Part shown: positions 56,220 to 63,789 of the stretch, piece after piece | How the letters are laid out: every line of letters begins with the position of its first letter | How positions within the stretch are numbered: position 1 is the first letter of the stretch | Assembly: GCF_008728835.1 (NCBI RefSeq) | Contig: NZ_CP042582.1 | Span: forward strand, 868,001 to 932,000 | Length of the DNA stretch: 64,000 nt | Direction: 5' to 3' | Source of the DNA: Hypericibacter adhaerens | GTDB taxonomy: Bacteria; Pseudomonadota; Alphaproteobacteria; Dongiales; Dongiaceae | The notes under the pieces: generated by a model | Seen by the model: only the letters and a program-made list of their open reading frames with translations | Database searches by the model: none | What the model was told of the DNA's origin: nothing | Position numbers and translations under genes: made by a program

Positions 56220-56244
56220 GGCGCCGGCTCTTGCAGCCGGTGCC
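56220..56244. other. Hairpin in the 246-bp gap before the GlcG-like gene
   Basis: GGCGCCGGCT and AGCCGGTGCC (56220-56229 and 56235-56244) pair around a 5-nt loop. It lies 58 bp after the M24 stop and has no T-run, so it is only a possible Rho-aided terminator. Confidence 0.3.
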
Positions 56245-56281
56245 GGGCATCGTCTCGCCGCGGCTTCCTCTCCCGCTGTTC

Positions 56282-56297
56282 ATCGCAAGAATGCGAT
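56282..56297. promoter_or_regulatory. Palindrome upstream of the GlcG-like gene
   Basis: ATCGCA-AGAA-TGCGAT, a perfect 6-bp inverted repeat with a 4-nt spacer, about 110 bp before the GlcG start. A possible operator for the GlcG-SDR-SDR-SnoaL unit; the cognate regulator is not known. Confidence 0.3.
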
Positions 56298-56408
56298 AGC
56301 GGCCGCAATAGGCAGACAGCGGCCATGTCGGCTTGGCCATAACCTCTCCCGGATCGCACAACGCGGTGACGCGGCGCACCTGAAGCCGCGCCCGGAGGAG
56401 GAGCCCCG

Positions 56409-56810
56409 ATGCTCAGCGCGCGTCAGGCGCAACATCTGCTGACTGCCGGCGAGGAACGGGCCGCGAGGATCGGCGTGCCGGTCAACATCGCTGTGCTCGA
56501 TGCGGGCGCCCATCTCAAGGCCTTTCTGCGCATGGATGGCGCGGTGCTTGGCTCGATCGATATCGCGCTGAAGAAGGCGCGCACGGCGGTGCTCTTTGGT
56601 GCCGCGAGCGAGGCGGTCTGGGAATACTGCAAGCCCGGCGCGCCGGCCCCCGGCCTCGAGCTCTCGAATGACGGGCTCGCTCCCTTTGCCGGCGGCATCC
56701 CGCTTAAAGACCGCAACGGCGCGATCGTGGGCGCCGTCGGCGTCTCCGGCGGTGCCGTGCCGCAGGACCTGGAGATCGCCCAGGCGGCCGTCGCCGTCTT
56801 CTACTTCTGA
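56409..56810 (+). CDS. GlcG/HbpS-family protein
   Basis: 133 residues. Single-domain GlcG fold: LTAGEERAARIGVPVNIAVLDAGAHLKAFLRMDGAV (blocks), IALKKARTAVLF, FAGGIPLKD and GAVGVSGG. Members bind haem (HbpS), corrinoids or small ligands or accompany glycolate and diol-catabolic genes; the ligand here is unknown. Strong ribosome site GGAGGAGGAG. Likely first gene of a four-gene co-directional run to 59107. Confidence 0.88.
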   Translation: MLSARQAQHLLTAGEERAARIGVPVNIAVLDAGAHLKAFLRMDGAVLGSIDIALKKARTAVLFGAASEAVWEYCKPGAPAPGLELSNDGLAPFAGGIPLKDRNGAIVGAVGVSGGAVPQDLEIAQAAVAVFYF

Positions 56811-56840
56811 CCCGCAACCCCAGTGCAGAAAGGACCGATT

Positions 56841-57644
56841 GTGTCGAAGACAATCCTCATCACCGGCGCCGGCTCGGGCTTTGGCGAGGCCGCCGCGATC
56901 GGGCTTGCCAGGAACGGCCACAAGGTGATCGCCACCGCGCAAATCTCGCCGCAGGTGACGCCCCTGCGCGAGAAGGCGAAGGCCCAGGGGCTGGCCAACC
57001 TGCGGGTCGAGAAGCTCGATCTCTCCGACCCCTACGATGTCGCCTATGCCCAGAGCTGGGATATCGACGTGCTCTGGAACAATGCGGGCCTCGGCGAGAG
57101 CGGCCCGGTCTTCGAGATCCCGATCGACCTGGTGCGCCACAACTACGAGGTCAATCTGTTCCTGCCCCTTCTCCTGACCCAGGGCTTCGTCAGGAAATGG
57201 CTGACGGCCCGGAAGAAGGCCAAGGTCGTCTTCACCTCCTCGATGGGCGGGCTCTTCACGCCGGCGAACTGGGGCGTCTATGTCTCGACCAAGCACGCGC
57301 TGGAATCGATCGCCGAGGCGATGCAGCAGGAGCTGGCCCCCTTCGGGATCAAGGTCCAGACCATCAATCCCGGCGCCTACTACACCGGCTACAACGAGAC
57401 GATGGCCGACACCGCGTTCCGTTGGCTCGACGACAGCCGGCATTTCACCAAGCGCGACGCGCTGCGCAAGTCGTTCGACGATTTCCTCAAGGCGCCCGAC
57501 GGGCATATGGATGCCCGCGAGATGATCGACCGGATGATCGAGATCGTGCCCCAGGACAGCGGCAAGTTCCGCAATGTCGTGCCGAAGGCGATCGAGGACA
57601 TGCTGAAGGCGCATCAGCAGGCGGCCTGGAACAACATGATCTGA
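56841..57644 (+). CDS. Short-chain dehydrogenase/reductase
   Basis: 267 residues from GTG 56841 after GAAAGGA. The NAD(P) loop TGAGSGFGEA, NNAG, Ser in FTSSMGG and the Y-V-S-T-K catalytic pair (VYVSTKHAL) are all present, so this is a complete classical SDR. Substrate unknown. It lies 30 bp after GlcG and 27 bp before a second SDR, suggesting an operon. Confidence 0.9.
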   Translation: MSKTILITGAGSGFGEAAAIGLARNGHKVIATAQISPQVTPLREKAKAQGLANLRVEKLDLSDPYDVAYAQSWDIDVLWNNAGLGESGPVFEIPIDLVRHNYEVNLFLPLLLTQGFVRKWLTARKKAKVVFTSSMGGLFTPANWGVYVSTKHALESIAEAMQQELAPFGIKVQTINPGAYYTGYNETMADTAFRWLDDSRHFTKRDALRKSFDDFLKAPDGHMDAREMIDRMIEIVPQDSGKFRNVVPKAIEDMLKAHQQAAWNNMI

Positions 57645-57671
57645 GACGGGCGGCGCGAAGTCGCATCGAGC

Positions 57672-58592
57672 ATGACGGCCAAGATCATCCTCGTCGCCGG
57701 TGCCGCGCGAGGGTTGGGGCGGATGACCGCCCAGGCCCTCGCGCAATCCGGCCACACGGTCTACGCATCTATGGGCGGGGCGGGCGGCTGCAGCGCCGCA
57801 CAAGCAAAGCAGGTCCAAGCCTATGCCCGGGACCACGGCGTCGATCTTCGCGCGATCGAGCTCGATCCCGGCTCCGATGCGTCGGTCGGCAGAGCGGTCG
57901 GCACGATCTTGAATCTGCATGGGCGCATCGACATCCTGGTCCACAGCGCCGGGCCGATGGCGTACGGTCCCGCCGAGGCCTTCACGCCCGAGCAGTTCGC
58001 GGCGCTTTACGGCAGCCACGTGATTGCGGCACAACGGATCAATCGGGCGGTGCTGCCCCCTATGCGCCGGTGCGGCCGCGGCCTCCTGGTCTGGATCTCC
58101 GCGTCAGGTGTGGCCGGCGGGGTGCCGCCTTATCTGGCGGGTTATCTCGCCGCCAAGGCCGGGCTGGATGCGCTGGCCGTGCAATATGCCGGCGAACTCG
58201 CGCGGTGGGGCATCGAGACCTCGATCGTGGTTCCAGGCCTGCTCTTTCGCGATCCCGGCCGCTTCATCCAGACCGAGCATCCGGCCGACGAAGCCCGAGC
58301 GGCCGAATATGAGGCCGGGCCCTATCGCGACTTCGCCAGGCAGATCGAGGAGGGGGTTGCCAGAAGAATCCCCTCCGATGCCGATCCCGGCAAGGTGGCC
58401 GGCGCCATCGCCGGCATCGTCGATACGCCCTTCGGCGAACGTCCGTTTCGCCTGCATGTCGATCCCGGCGACGACGGCGGTTCGGTCGCATTCCCTGTCA
58501 TCGATCGGGTTCGCAGCGAGATGCTGCGGCGGCTCGGCTTCGCCGACCTCCTCAATCCACGCATCACCGGTCCGGAGGCGAACGGGAAATGA
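57672..58592 (+). CDS. Short-chain dehydrogenase/reductase
   Basis: 306 residues. AGAARGLGRM is the nucleotide loop, HSAG replaces NNAG, and YLAAK is the catalytic Tyr-Lys pair (AGYLAAKAGLDAL). The chain is longer than typical SDRs because of a C-terminal extension (about residues 215-306) like that in the uncharacterised 'SDR family oxidoreductase' group. Its stop overlaps the start of the SnoaL-like gene by 4 bp. Confidence 0.88.
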   Translation: MTAKIILVAGAARGLGRMTAQALAQSGHTVYASMGGAGGCSAAQAKQVQAYARDHGVDLRAIELDPGSDASVGRAVGTILNLHGRIDILVHSAGPMAYGPAEAFTPEQFAALYGSHVIAAQRINRAVLPPMRRCGRGLLVWISASGVAGGVPPYLAGYLAAKAGLDALAVQYAGELARWGIETSIVVPGLLFRDPGRFIQTEHPADEARAAEYEAGPYRDFARQIEEGVARRIPSDADPGKVAGAIAGIVDTPFGERPFRLHVDPGDDGGSVAFPVIDRVRSEMLRRLGFADLLNPRITGPEANGK

Positions 58593-59107
58593 TCATGACG
58601 CGGCGCGGCACGTTTCGTATCCCGATGATGATGGTGATGACGGCGGCCTTGGCCGCGTGCACACAGGAGAGAGGAGACAGTCACATGAGCAATGACGGCA
58701 CGACCGAGGCTCGCAACAAGGCGCTGGCCGAAGCCGGGTTCAAGGCGTGGCATGATGGAACCGGCAGCCCGTACGATCTCCTGGCCGACGACGCGATGTG
58801 GACCATCGTCGGTCATTCGCTGGCCTCGCGGACCTATCTCGGCAGGAAGGACTTCATCGACAATGTGATCCGCCCCTTCAACGCCAGGATGAGCCAGGGG
58901 CTGCGGCCCACCATTCGCGGCCTCTACGCCGAGGGCGACACGGTCGTCATCTTCTTCGATGCCAGCGGCATGGCCCGCGACGGCAAGCCCTATGCCAACA
59001 CCTATGCCTGGCTCTGGGAAATGCGCGATGGCCGGATCGTGAAGGCTCACGCCTTCTTCGACAGCATCGCCTTCAACGATCTCTGGCAGCGGGTATCGCC
59101 GGCCTGA
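58589..59107 (+). CDS. SnoaL/NTF2-like protein with possible dual start
   Basis: 172 residues from ATG 58589; the conserved SnoaL-like domain starts near residue 40 (FKAWHDGTGSPYDLLADDAMWTIVG blocks, then GRKDFIDNVI). The N-terminal 27 residues look like a lipoprotein signal with lipobox LAAC. But a very strong ribosome site (GGAGAGAGGAGAC) lies before an internal ATG at 58685, which would give a cytoplasmic protein of 140 residues. The domain binds or transforms small molecules (cyclases, isomerases, lyases). Confidence 0.8.
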   Translation: MIMTRRGTFRIPMMMVMTAALAACTQERGDSHMSNDGTTEARNKALAEAGFKAWHDGTGSPYDLLADDAMWTIVGHSLASRTYLGRKDFIDNVIRPFNARMSQGLRPTIRGLYAEGDTVVIFFDASGMARDGKPYANTYAWLWEMRDGRIVKAHAFFDSIAFNDLWQRVSPA

Positions 59108-59116
59108 GCCGATCGA

Positions 59117-60019
59117 TCAACTCTTCAGGCTGCGGCGGAAGTCCGAGGGCGTCAGGCCGGTCGCCCGGCGGAAGCTCGCGGAGAACGCCGAGTGCGTGTT
59201 GTAGCCGACCGTGAGCGCGATGTCGGTGACGCGCAGGCTGGGATTGCCGAGCAGCTCGCGGGCACGCTCGATCCGCCGCTGGCTCAGCCATTCATGCGGC
59301 GTTTGCCCGGTGGCCAGGCGGAAGGCGGTGCAGAAGTGGAACCGGCTGAGGCCGAGCAGGCCCGCCAGCTCGTTGAGGCCGATCTCCTGGTCCAGCCGGT
59401 CGCGCATATAGGCGGTGACGCGGCGGACCTGCCAGGGCAGGAGCCCGCGTCGCGGAACGGGCGGCGGCACGCGGCCGAGCGAGGAATGGACCCGAAGGAG
59501 ATGGCCGCAAAGAAGATCGAGCGTCTGCTCGATGAACAGGCCCGCAACCCGGTCGGGATGTGCGGCCTGACGGCTGAGGGCGCGCAGGACATGGGCGCCC
59601 ACCGGGTCGGGCTCCCCGATGCGCGGCAGGAGCTCGACGCGGCCGCCGCGGGCGGAATTCTGCTCGGCGAACGCCTGCAGCCGCGCATCGCTCAACAATA
59701 CATAGGACAGGGGCGCCGGTCTTTCGATGTCCCAGCGGCCCCCGTGATGGGCCGGGACGACGGCGAAGGCGCCCGGGCGCCCGACACCTTCGAGGCGCAT
59801 GCGCCCGTGACGCCAGACACGCGGGGAGGGAGCCCCATAATAGGTTCCGATGACGTGGACGCTGAGCTCGGGGAGATCGTCGTGAATCTCGGGATGCAGC
59901 CACGGCGCGGTGACCAGGGTTTCGTGGCTGTCGATCTCCGCGATCGCGGGTGGCGGCCCGCTGATCACATCGACGCTGATGACGCTGAGCGCCTTACGCT
60001 GGGGCGTGGCCGGGCTCAC
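59117..60019 (-). CDS. AraC-family transcriptional regulator
   Basis: 300 residues. An N-terminal cupin-like ligand domain and two C-terminal helix-turn-helix motifs (LNELAGLLGLSRFHFCTAFR and VTDIALTVGYNTHSAFSASFRR). Convergent with the SnoaL-like gene; it may control the preceding catabolic run or the acyl-CoA dehydrogenase, but no operator is assigned. Effector unknown. Confidence 0.93.
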   Translation of the reverse strand: MSPATPQRKALSVISVDVISGPPPAIAEIDSHETLVTAPWLHPEIHDDLPELSVHVIGTYYGAPSPRVWRHGRMRLEGVGRPGAFAVVPAHHGGRWDIERPAPLSYVLLSDARLQAFAEQNSARGGRVELLPRIGEPDPVGAHVLRALSRQAAHPDRVAGLFIEQTLDLLCGHLLRVHSSLGRVPPPVPRRGLLPWQVRRVTAYMRDRLDQEIGLNELAGLLGLSRFHFCTAFRLATGQTPHEWLSQRRIERARELLGNPSLRVTDIALTVGYNTHSAFSASFRRATGLTPSDFRRSLKS

Positions 60020-60208
60020 TCAGGGCGCTCCTCGCTTCGAGCACTGAACCCCTTCTCGGTGGAATGGCTCCGTCAGTCCGATGAGCCGAGGTCCCGCTTC
60101 GAATGCTCGCTCGGGTTCCGTCTGCGCTTCGAAGATGACAGAAATCCCACGGGCGCACCAGCGGCCGGCGCTTCATGAAACCGTAAGATCCGCCTTGAAG
60201 CAGGCCGA

Positions 60209-61624
60209 TCAGCGGTTCAGCAGTTCTTCCGCCAGCGCCTTGCGCTCTTCCGCGCTGAGCTTCTTGAGCTCGCTGCGCAGGAGGCGCTGGTTCGCGCGCT
60301 GGTTCCAGAAATCCAGCTCCTCGAAGCCCAGCAGCGCCGACTTGCCGACCAGCAGGCGGATGACCTCGTTGGTCGGTGCCATCAACCAGCCGGCGCGGCC
60401 GTCGCGCCAGTAGCGCTCGAGCCCCAGCTCCGGCTTGTAGGCCGTGCCGCCGCCGGCGCTCATCATGTCGTTGGTGACCGCCACGACGTTCTTGGCGGCG
60501 ATGTATTTGACCTGCCAGTTCCATTGCACCAGCGTCGTGCGCGGGCGCGCCGCGATGTCTTCATGGATCGACCAGTCGTTGTTGTTCGTGACCCGGTCCA
60601 ACGCCTGGGCGACCTGGTAGGTGAGGGCGCGCGAGGCGTTGGTCTCGGCGATCGCATTGCCGACATAGTCCTGGATCGACGGATAGTCGGCGACCTTGAG
60701 GCCGACATCGGCATGGGTCTTGCGCGTCGTGTGGCGCTTCACGATGTCGATCGCCCCCATGGAGACGCCGTTCCAGCAGGCCGCCGTGCCGAACAGGAAG
60801 TAGGGGTCGGTCGCCTCGTCGTTGGAGCCGGCACCGTCGCCCGCCGGCCCGATCAGGCGGTCCGGCGGAACCACGACGCCGTCGATCTCCATGGGGCCGG
60901 ATTGGTTGCCGCGCAGGCCAACGCCGTTCCATGTACCTTTCCGCGCCTTGACCTCGTCGGCATAGAGCAGCCAGATCGAGAAGTCGGCATAGTTGCCCTT
61001 GAAATCCGGGCTCGTGGTCTGCGCCAGATACCAGTCGGCATAACCGCCCGAGGTCGTCCAGGACGCCTTCTTGCTGAGCCGGTAGCCCTCGCCGGTGCGC
61101 TCGGCGCTCGAGGACATCAGAAACCAGACATGCGAACCGGTGGCGGGGTCCGAGATCGACAGCGTGCCGACCAGCACCTCCTGGTCCAGGCGCCGCAGCA
61201 GATCCTGGACCTTCGGATTTCGATGATGGTGCAGCAGCAGGCCCGCGGTCGCCGCGAGATGCATGACGTAGCACATGGCAGTCGAGGCGCAGCCATAGCG
61301 CGCGATGGTCTCCACCACCATGGCGGCGCAGACATGGCTCTCGCCGCGCCCGCCCAGCGATTGGGGCACGATCAGCCCCAGCAGGCCTTCCTTCGCCAGG
61401 AGCTCGAAATTCTTGCGCGGGAAGACAAAGCCCTTGTCCGATTCCTCGGCATTGGCCCGCATCGCCGTCGCCGACAGCTCGATCAGCCGCGCCTGCAATC
61501 GCCGCTGCTCCTCGGTCAGCAGCCATTGCGGATCATATTCGAAGCCGACGCCCCAGAAGGCTTCGCCATTCCAGCTCTTGCCGCCGCTCATCTCGACACC
61601 GCTCCCCTCGTCGATCAAACCCAC
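60209..61624 (-). CDS. Acyl-CoA dehydrogenase family protein
   Basis: 471 residues from GTG 61624 (ATG 61591 is an alternative). The fold is seen in FELLAKEGLLGLIVPQSLGG, TLSISDPATGSHVWF (FAD and substrate loop) and the C-terminal helical domain. It is longer than usual and has an unusually polar C-terminus (LRSELKKLSAEERKALAEELLNR in blocks), and I cannot place the catalytic glutamate. The family also includes flavin monooxygenases acting on sulfur or aromatic compounds, which is plausible beside a Rieske oxygenase. Electrons could pass to ETF and ETF-QO. Confidence 0.85.
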   Translation of the reverse strand: MGLIDEGSGVEMSGGKSWNGEAFWGVGFEYDPQWLLTEEQRRLQARLIELSATAMRANAEESDKGFVFPRKNFELLAKEGLLGLIVPQSLGGRGESHVCAAMVVETIARYGCASTAMCYVMHLAATAGLLLHHHRNPKVQDLLRRLDQEVLVGTLSISDPATGSHVWFLMSSSAERTGEGYRLSKKASWTTSGGYADWYLAQTTSPDFKGNYADFSIWLLYADEVKARKGTWNGVGLRGNQSGPMEIDGVVVPPDRLIGPAGDGAGSNDEATDPYFLFGTAACWNGVSMGAIDIVKRHTTRKTHADVGLKVADYPSIQDYVGNAIAETNASRALTYQVAQALDRVTNNNDWSIHEDIAARPRTTLVQWNWQVKYIAAKNVVAVTNDMMSAGGGTAYKPELGLERYWRDGRAGWLMAPTNEVIRLLVGKSALLGFEELDFWNQRANQRLLRSELKKLSAEERKALAEELLNR

Positions 61625-61684
61625 GCACCAATCATGCGGCGGCCGTCCGGGGAGAGGAAGAGAAAACCGGATACTCAGTGCGGA

Positions 61685-61720
61685 GATTCGAAGGAATCAG
61701 AATTTCTGAAGTTCGGATTC
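61685..61720. promoter_or_regulatory. Palindrome and three GANTC sites upstream of the acyl-CoA dehydrogenase gene
   Basis: Three GANTC sites (61685-61689, 61694-61698, 61716-61720) in 36 bp, and the inverted repeat TCAGAA-T-TTCTGA (61697-61709) among them. The region is AT-rich and lies 60-100 bp upstream of the dehydrogenase start. A clear -35/-10 was not found. Confidence 0.4.
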
Positions 61721-61785
61721 ATTCTTCCGGGAGATCGCGAGCGAGGGTTCGGCGTCACACGGCCTCGTGCCGGTGGACACTCCCC

Positions 61786-62409
61786 TCACGGGTTTCGCGG
61801 AAGCCAGCCCTTGAGAACGAGCGCCACCTGCTCCTCCATGGCGCGCTTCTCGTCCTCGACGCTTTTGAACTCGTTCGCGATCACGCGATAGTAGTTCTCG
61901 GCCGCAACGGCGTAGAGCACGTACATCATCGCCGGGAGGGGTGCGTCCTTCGCGATGAGTCCATCGTCCCGCAGGCGCCGCAGCATGCGTTCGACATGCT
62001 TCTCGAAATGCTCCTTGATGCTGCGGAACTCGTCGGTCGCTTCGTCATGGATGCGCAGGAGCGCCGCCATCACCTCGCGCCAGAGCTTGCGCTGCGCTTT
62101 CGTATGGACGCCGCTGTTGTTGAGATAGAGCAGCCCCGCCATCGCGCTGACCGCGTCCCAGGAGGCGGACTTGCGGTGGAACTCCTCGAGCACCGTGTCC
62201 ATGCGCTCGCGCTCCTTCCAGAAGAGCGCGATGAGGAGCTCGGTCTTGCGCGGGAAGTAGCGGTAGAGCGTCGGCGGCGAGATGTCGGCGCGGGCCGCGA
62301 TTTCCTCCATCGTGGTCTGCTCGTAGCCATGGGCTTCGAACAGGTCCATCGCCGCGTCGATGATGACGTCGTTGCGTTCCTGGCGCTTGCGCTCCCTCAG
62401 TCCCGTCAC
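61786..62409 (-). CDS. TetR-family transcriptional regulator
   Basis: 207 residues. The N-terminal helix-turn-helix is GYEQTTMEEIAARADISPPTLYRYFPRKTELL (blocks), followed by an all-helical ligand domain. Divergent from the Rieske oxygenase gene across 115 bp that contains overlapping promoters and a direct repeat, so it probably represses itself and the oxygenase. Effector likely an oxygenase substrate or product, by inference. Confidence 0.93.
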   Translation of the reverse strand: MTGLRERKRQERNDVIIDAAMDLFEAHGYEQTTMEEIAARADISPPTLYRYFPRKTELLIALFWKERERMDTVLEEFHRKSASWDAVSAMAGLLYLNNSGVHTKAQRKLWREVMAALLRIHDEATDEFRSIKEHFEKHVERMLRRLRDDGLIAKDAPLPAMMYVLYAVAAENYYRVIANEFKSVEDEKRAMEEQVALVLKGWLPRNP

Positions 62410-62454
62410 GCTGTCCCTCCGGTGGTCCAGGCTTGAACCGGCTCACCCCACGCC

Positions 62455-62502
62455 TTGACCGTCTAAAAACGTTAGTTTACTATCAAATGTTAGTTGACTC
62501 AA
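62455..62502. promoter_or_regulatory. Overlapping divergent promoters with a direct repeat (tetR/Rieske)
   Basis: Plus strand: TTGACC (62455-62460), 17-nt spacer, TACTAT (62478-62483). Minus strand: TTGAGT (62502-62497), 17-nt spacer, TAAACT (62479-62474). The two -10 elements overlap. Direct repeats GTTAGTTTAC (62471-62480) and GTTAGTTGAC (62489-62498), 18 bp apart, cover both -10s and the plus-strand start. A single repressor could block both directions. Confidence 0.65.
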
Positions 62503-62524
62503 TAAGTCGGTCGGGGAGAGGACC

Positions 62525-63760
62525 ATGGCAACGCGCGCAGGTTACGAAGATCGTGCCGATCTCGGCAATGTCGAGCCGGAAGACATCCTTTCCCCCCGTC
62601 ATTATGCCGCCGTCCGCCGGGGCGGGCGGCTCATGCGGTCGCTGCCGCTCTGGTGCTACACCTCGGAGCGCTTCTGGGAGGCCGAGAAGGAACGGATCTT
62701 CCTGCGCAGCTGGAACCTGATCGAGCGCGAGGAGATCGTCCCCAAGGCCGGCGACTATCACTCCATGTCCTTCCTCGGCGTGCCGATGATCGTGGTGCGC
62801 GGCAAGGACGAGAAGGTGCGGGTCTTCGCCAACACCTGCCGCCATCGCGGCGCGATGCTCGCCACGGGCTCCGGCAACTGCAAGGCCTTCCGCTGCCCCT
62901 ATCATTTCTGGTCCTACGGCCTCGACGGGCGCTTCATCGGCGCGCCGAACTACAACGATCCCGAGGGGCGCCCGCTGATCGACGGCACGAACAAGGAAGA
63001 GTTCGGCCTCGCCGAGATCGAGAGCGGCACCTGGGGCGGCTTCATCTTCATCCGCTTCAAGGAAGGTCCGCAGACGCTCGAGCAGCATCTGGGTGCCTTC
63101 GTCGAGAGCCTGGCCTCGCACAAGCTCGAGGACATGGCCTGCGCGCGCAAGGTCGTCTACGAGATGGACGCCAACTGGAAATGCTTCGTCGAGAACTATA
63201 TCGACGCCTACCACATTCCCTACGTGCACAAGGATTCGCTGGCGCAGTGGAAGTCCAAGGAAGCGGTGCTGGTGCCGTCCCGGGGGCAGGAATATGTCGT
63301 CTTCGTGCGGCATGACGAGGGCAGCCAGCTGCTGCTGCCGTTCCCCGGCTATGACGGCTTTCCGCCGATGCCGCAGATCGATCCGGACCGGACGAAGGGC
63401 ACCTATTTCGTGACCTTGCGGCCGGGCATGATGATGACGCTCGGCAATGACGGCGCGCTGCTGTTCCAGAGCGAGCCGATCTCGGCCAAGAAGTCGCGGC
63501 TGACGGTGAGCTCGCTCTTCCCGAAATCCTATTTCGGGCGCGAGGATTTCGAGCGGCTGTCGCAGAACTACTATCGCCGCAACGACATCGTCGTGGTCGA
63601 GGACAAGGATATCGCGCTGCGCCAGTTCGCCGGCATCCAGTCGCCCTATGCCCGCATCGCGCGGCTCTGCAGCCAGGAGACGGACGTGCAGGGGCTCGCC
63701 AACTGGATCGTCGACCAGGTGGTCACGCCGGAGACGGGCGAGACGATCGCGGCGGAATAG
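62525..63760 (+). CDS. Rieske-type aromatic ring-hydroxylating oxygenase, alpha subunit
   Basis: 411 residues. Rieske [2Fe-2S] ligands C105-x-H107 (CRHRG) and C124-x2-H127 (CPYHFW); mononuclear iron site with D227, H230 and H235 (NYIDAYHIPYVH), and a third acidic ligand probably in VVVEDKDIALRQF. These enzymes insert oxygen into aromatic rings or demethylate quaternary amines; the sequence does not settle the substrate. The partner reductase is not in the window. ATG 62525 follows GGGGAGAGGA. Likely controlled by TetR. Confidence 0.93.
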   Translation: MATRAGYEDRADLGNVEPEDILSPRHYAAVRRGGRLMRSLPLWCYTSERFWEAEKERIFLRSWNLIEREEIVPKAGDYHSMSFLGVPMIVVRGKDEKVRVFANTCRHRGAMLATGSGNCKAFRCPYHFWSYGLDGRFIGAPNYNDPEGRPLIDGTNKEEFGLAEIESGTWGGFIFIRFKEGPQTLEQHLGAFVESLASHKLEDMACARKVVYEMDANWKCFVENYIDAYHIPYVHKDSLAQWKSKEAVLVPSRGQEYVVFVRHDEGSQLLLPFPGYDGFPPMPQIDPDRTKGTYFVTLRPGMMMTLGNDGALLFQSEPISAKKSRLTVSSLFPKSYFGREDFERLSQNYYRRNDIVVVEDKDIALRQFAGIQSPYARIARLCSQETDVQGLANWIVDQVVTPETGETIAAE

Positions 63761-63765
63761 CGGTC

Positions 63766-63789
63766 GGGATCCCGGAACAGCCGGGACCC
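63766..63789 (+). terminator. Hairpin after the Rieske gene; right edge of window
   Basis: GGGATCCCGG (63766-63775) pairs with CCGGGACCC (63781-63789) around AACAG with one bulged A, just after the stop codon; there is no T-run. In the remaining 210 bp I see no complete gene. An ATG at 63992 preceded by AATGGAG may begin the next gene, but it is cut off after three codons. Confidence 0.4.
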
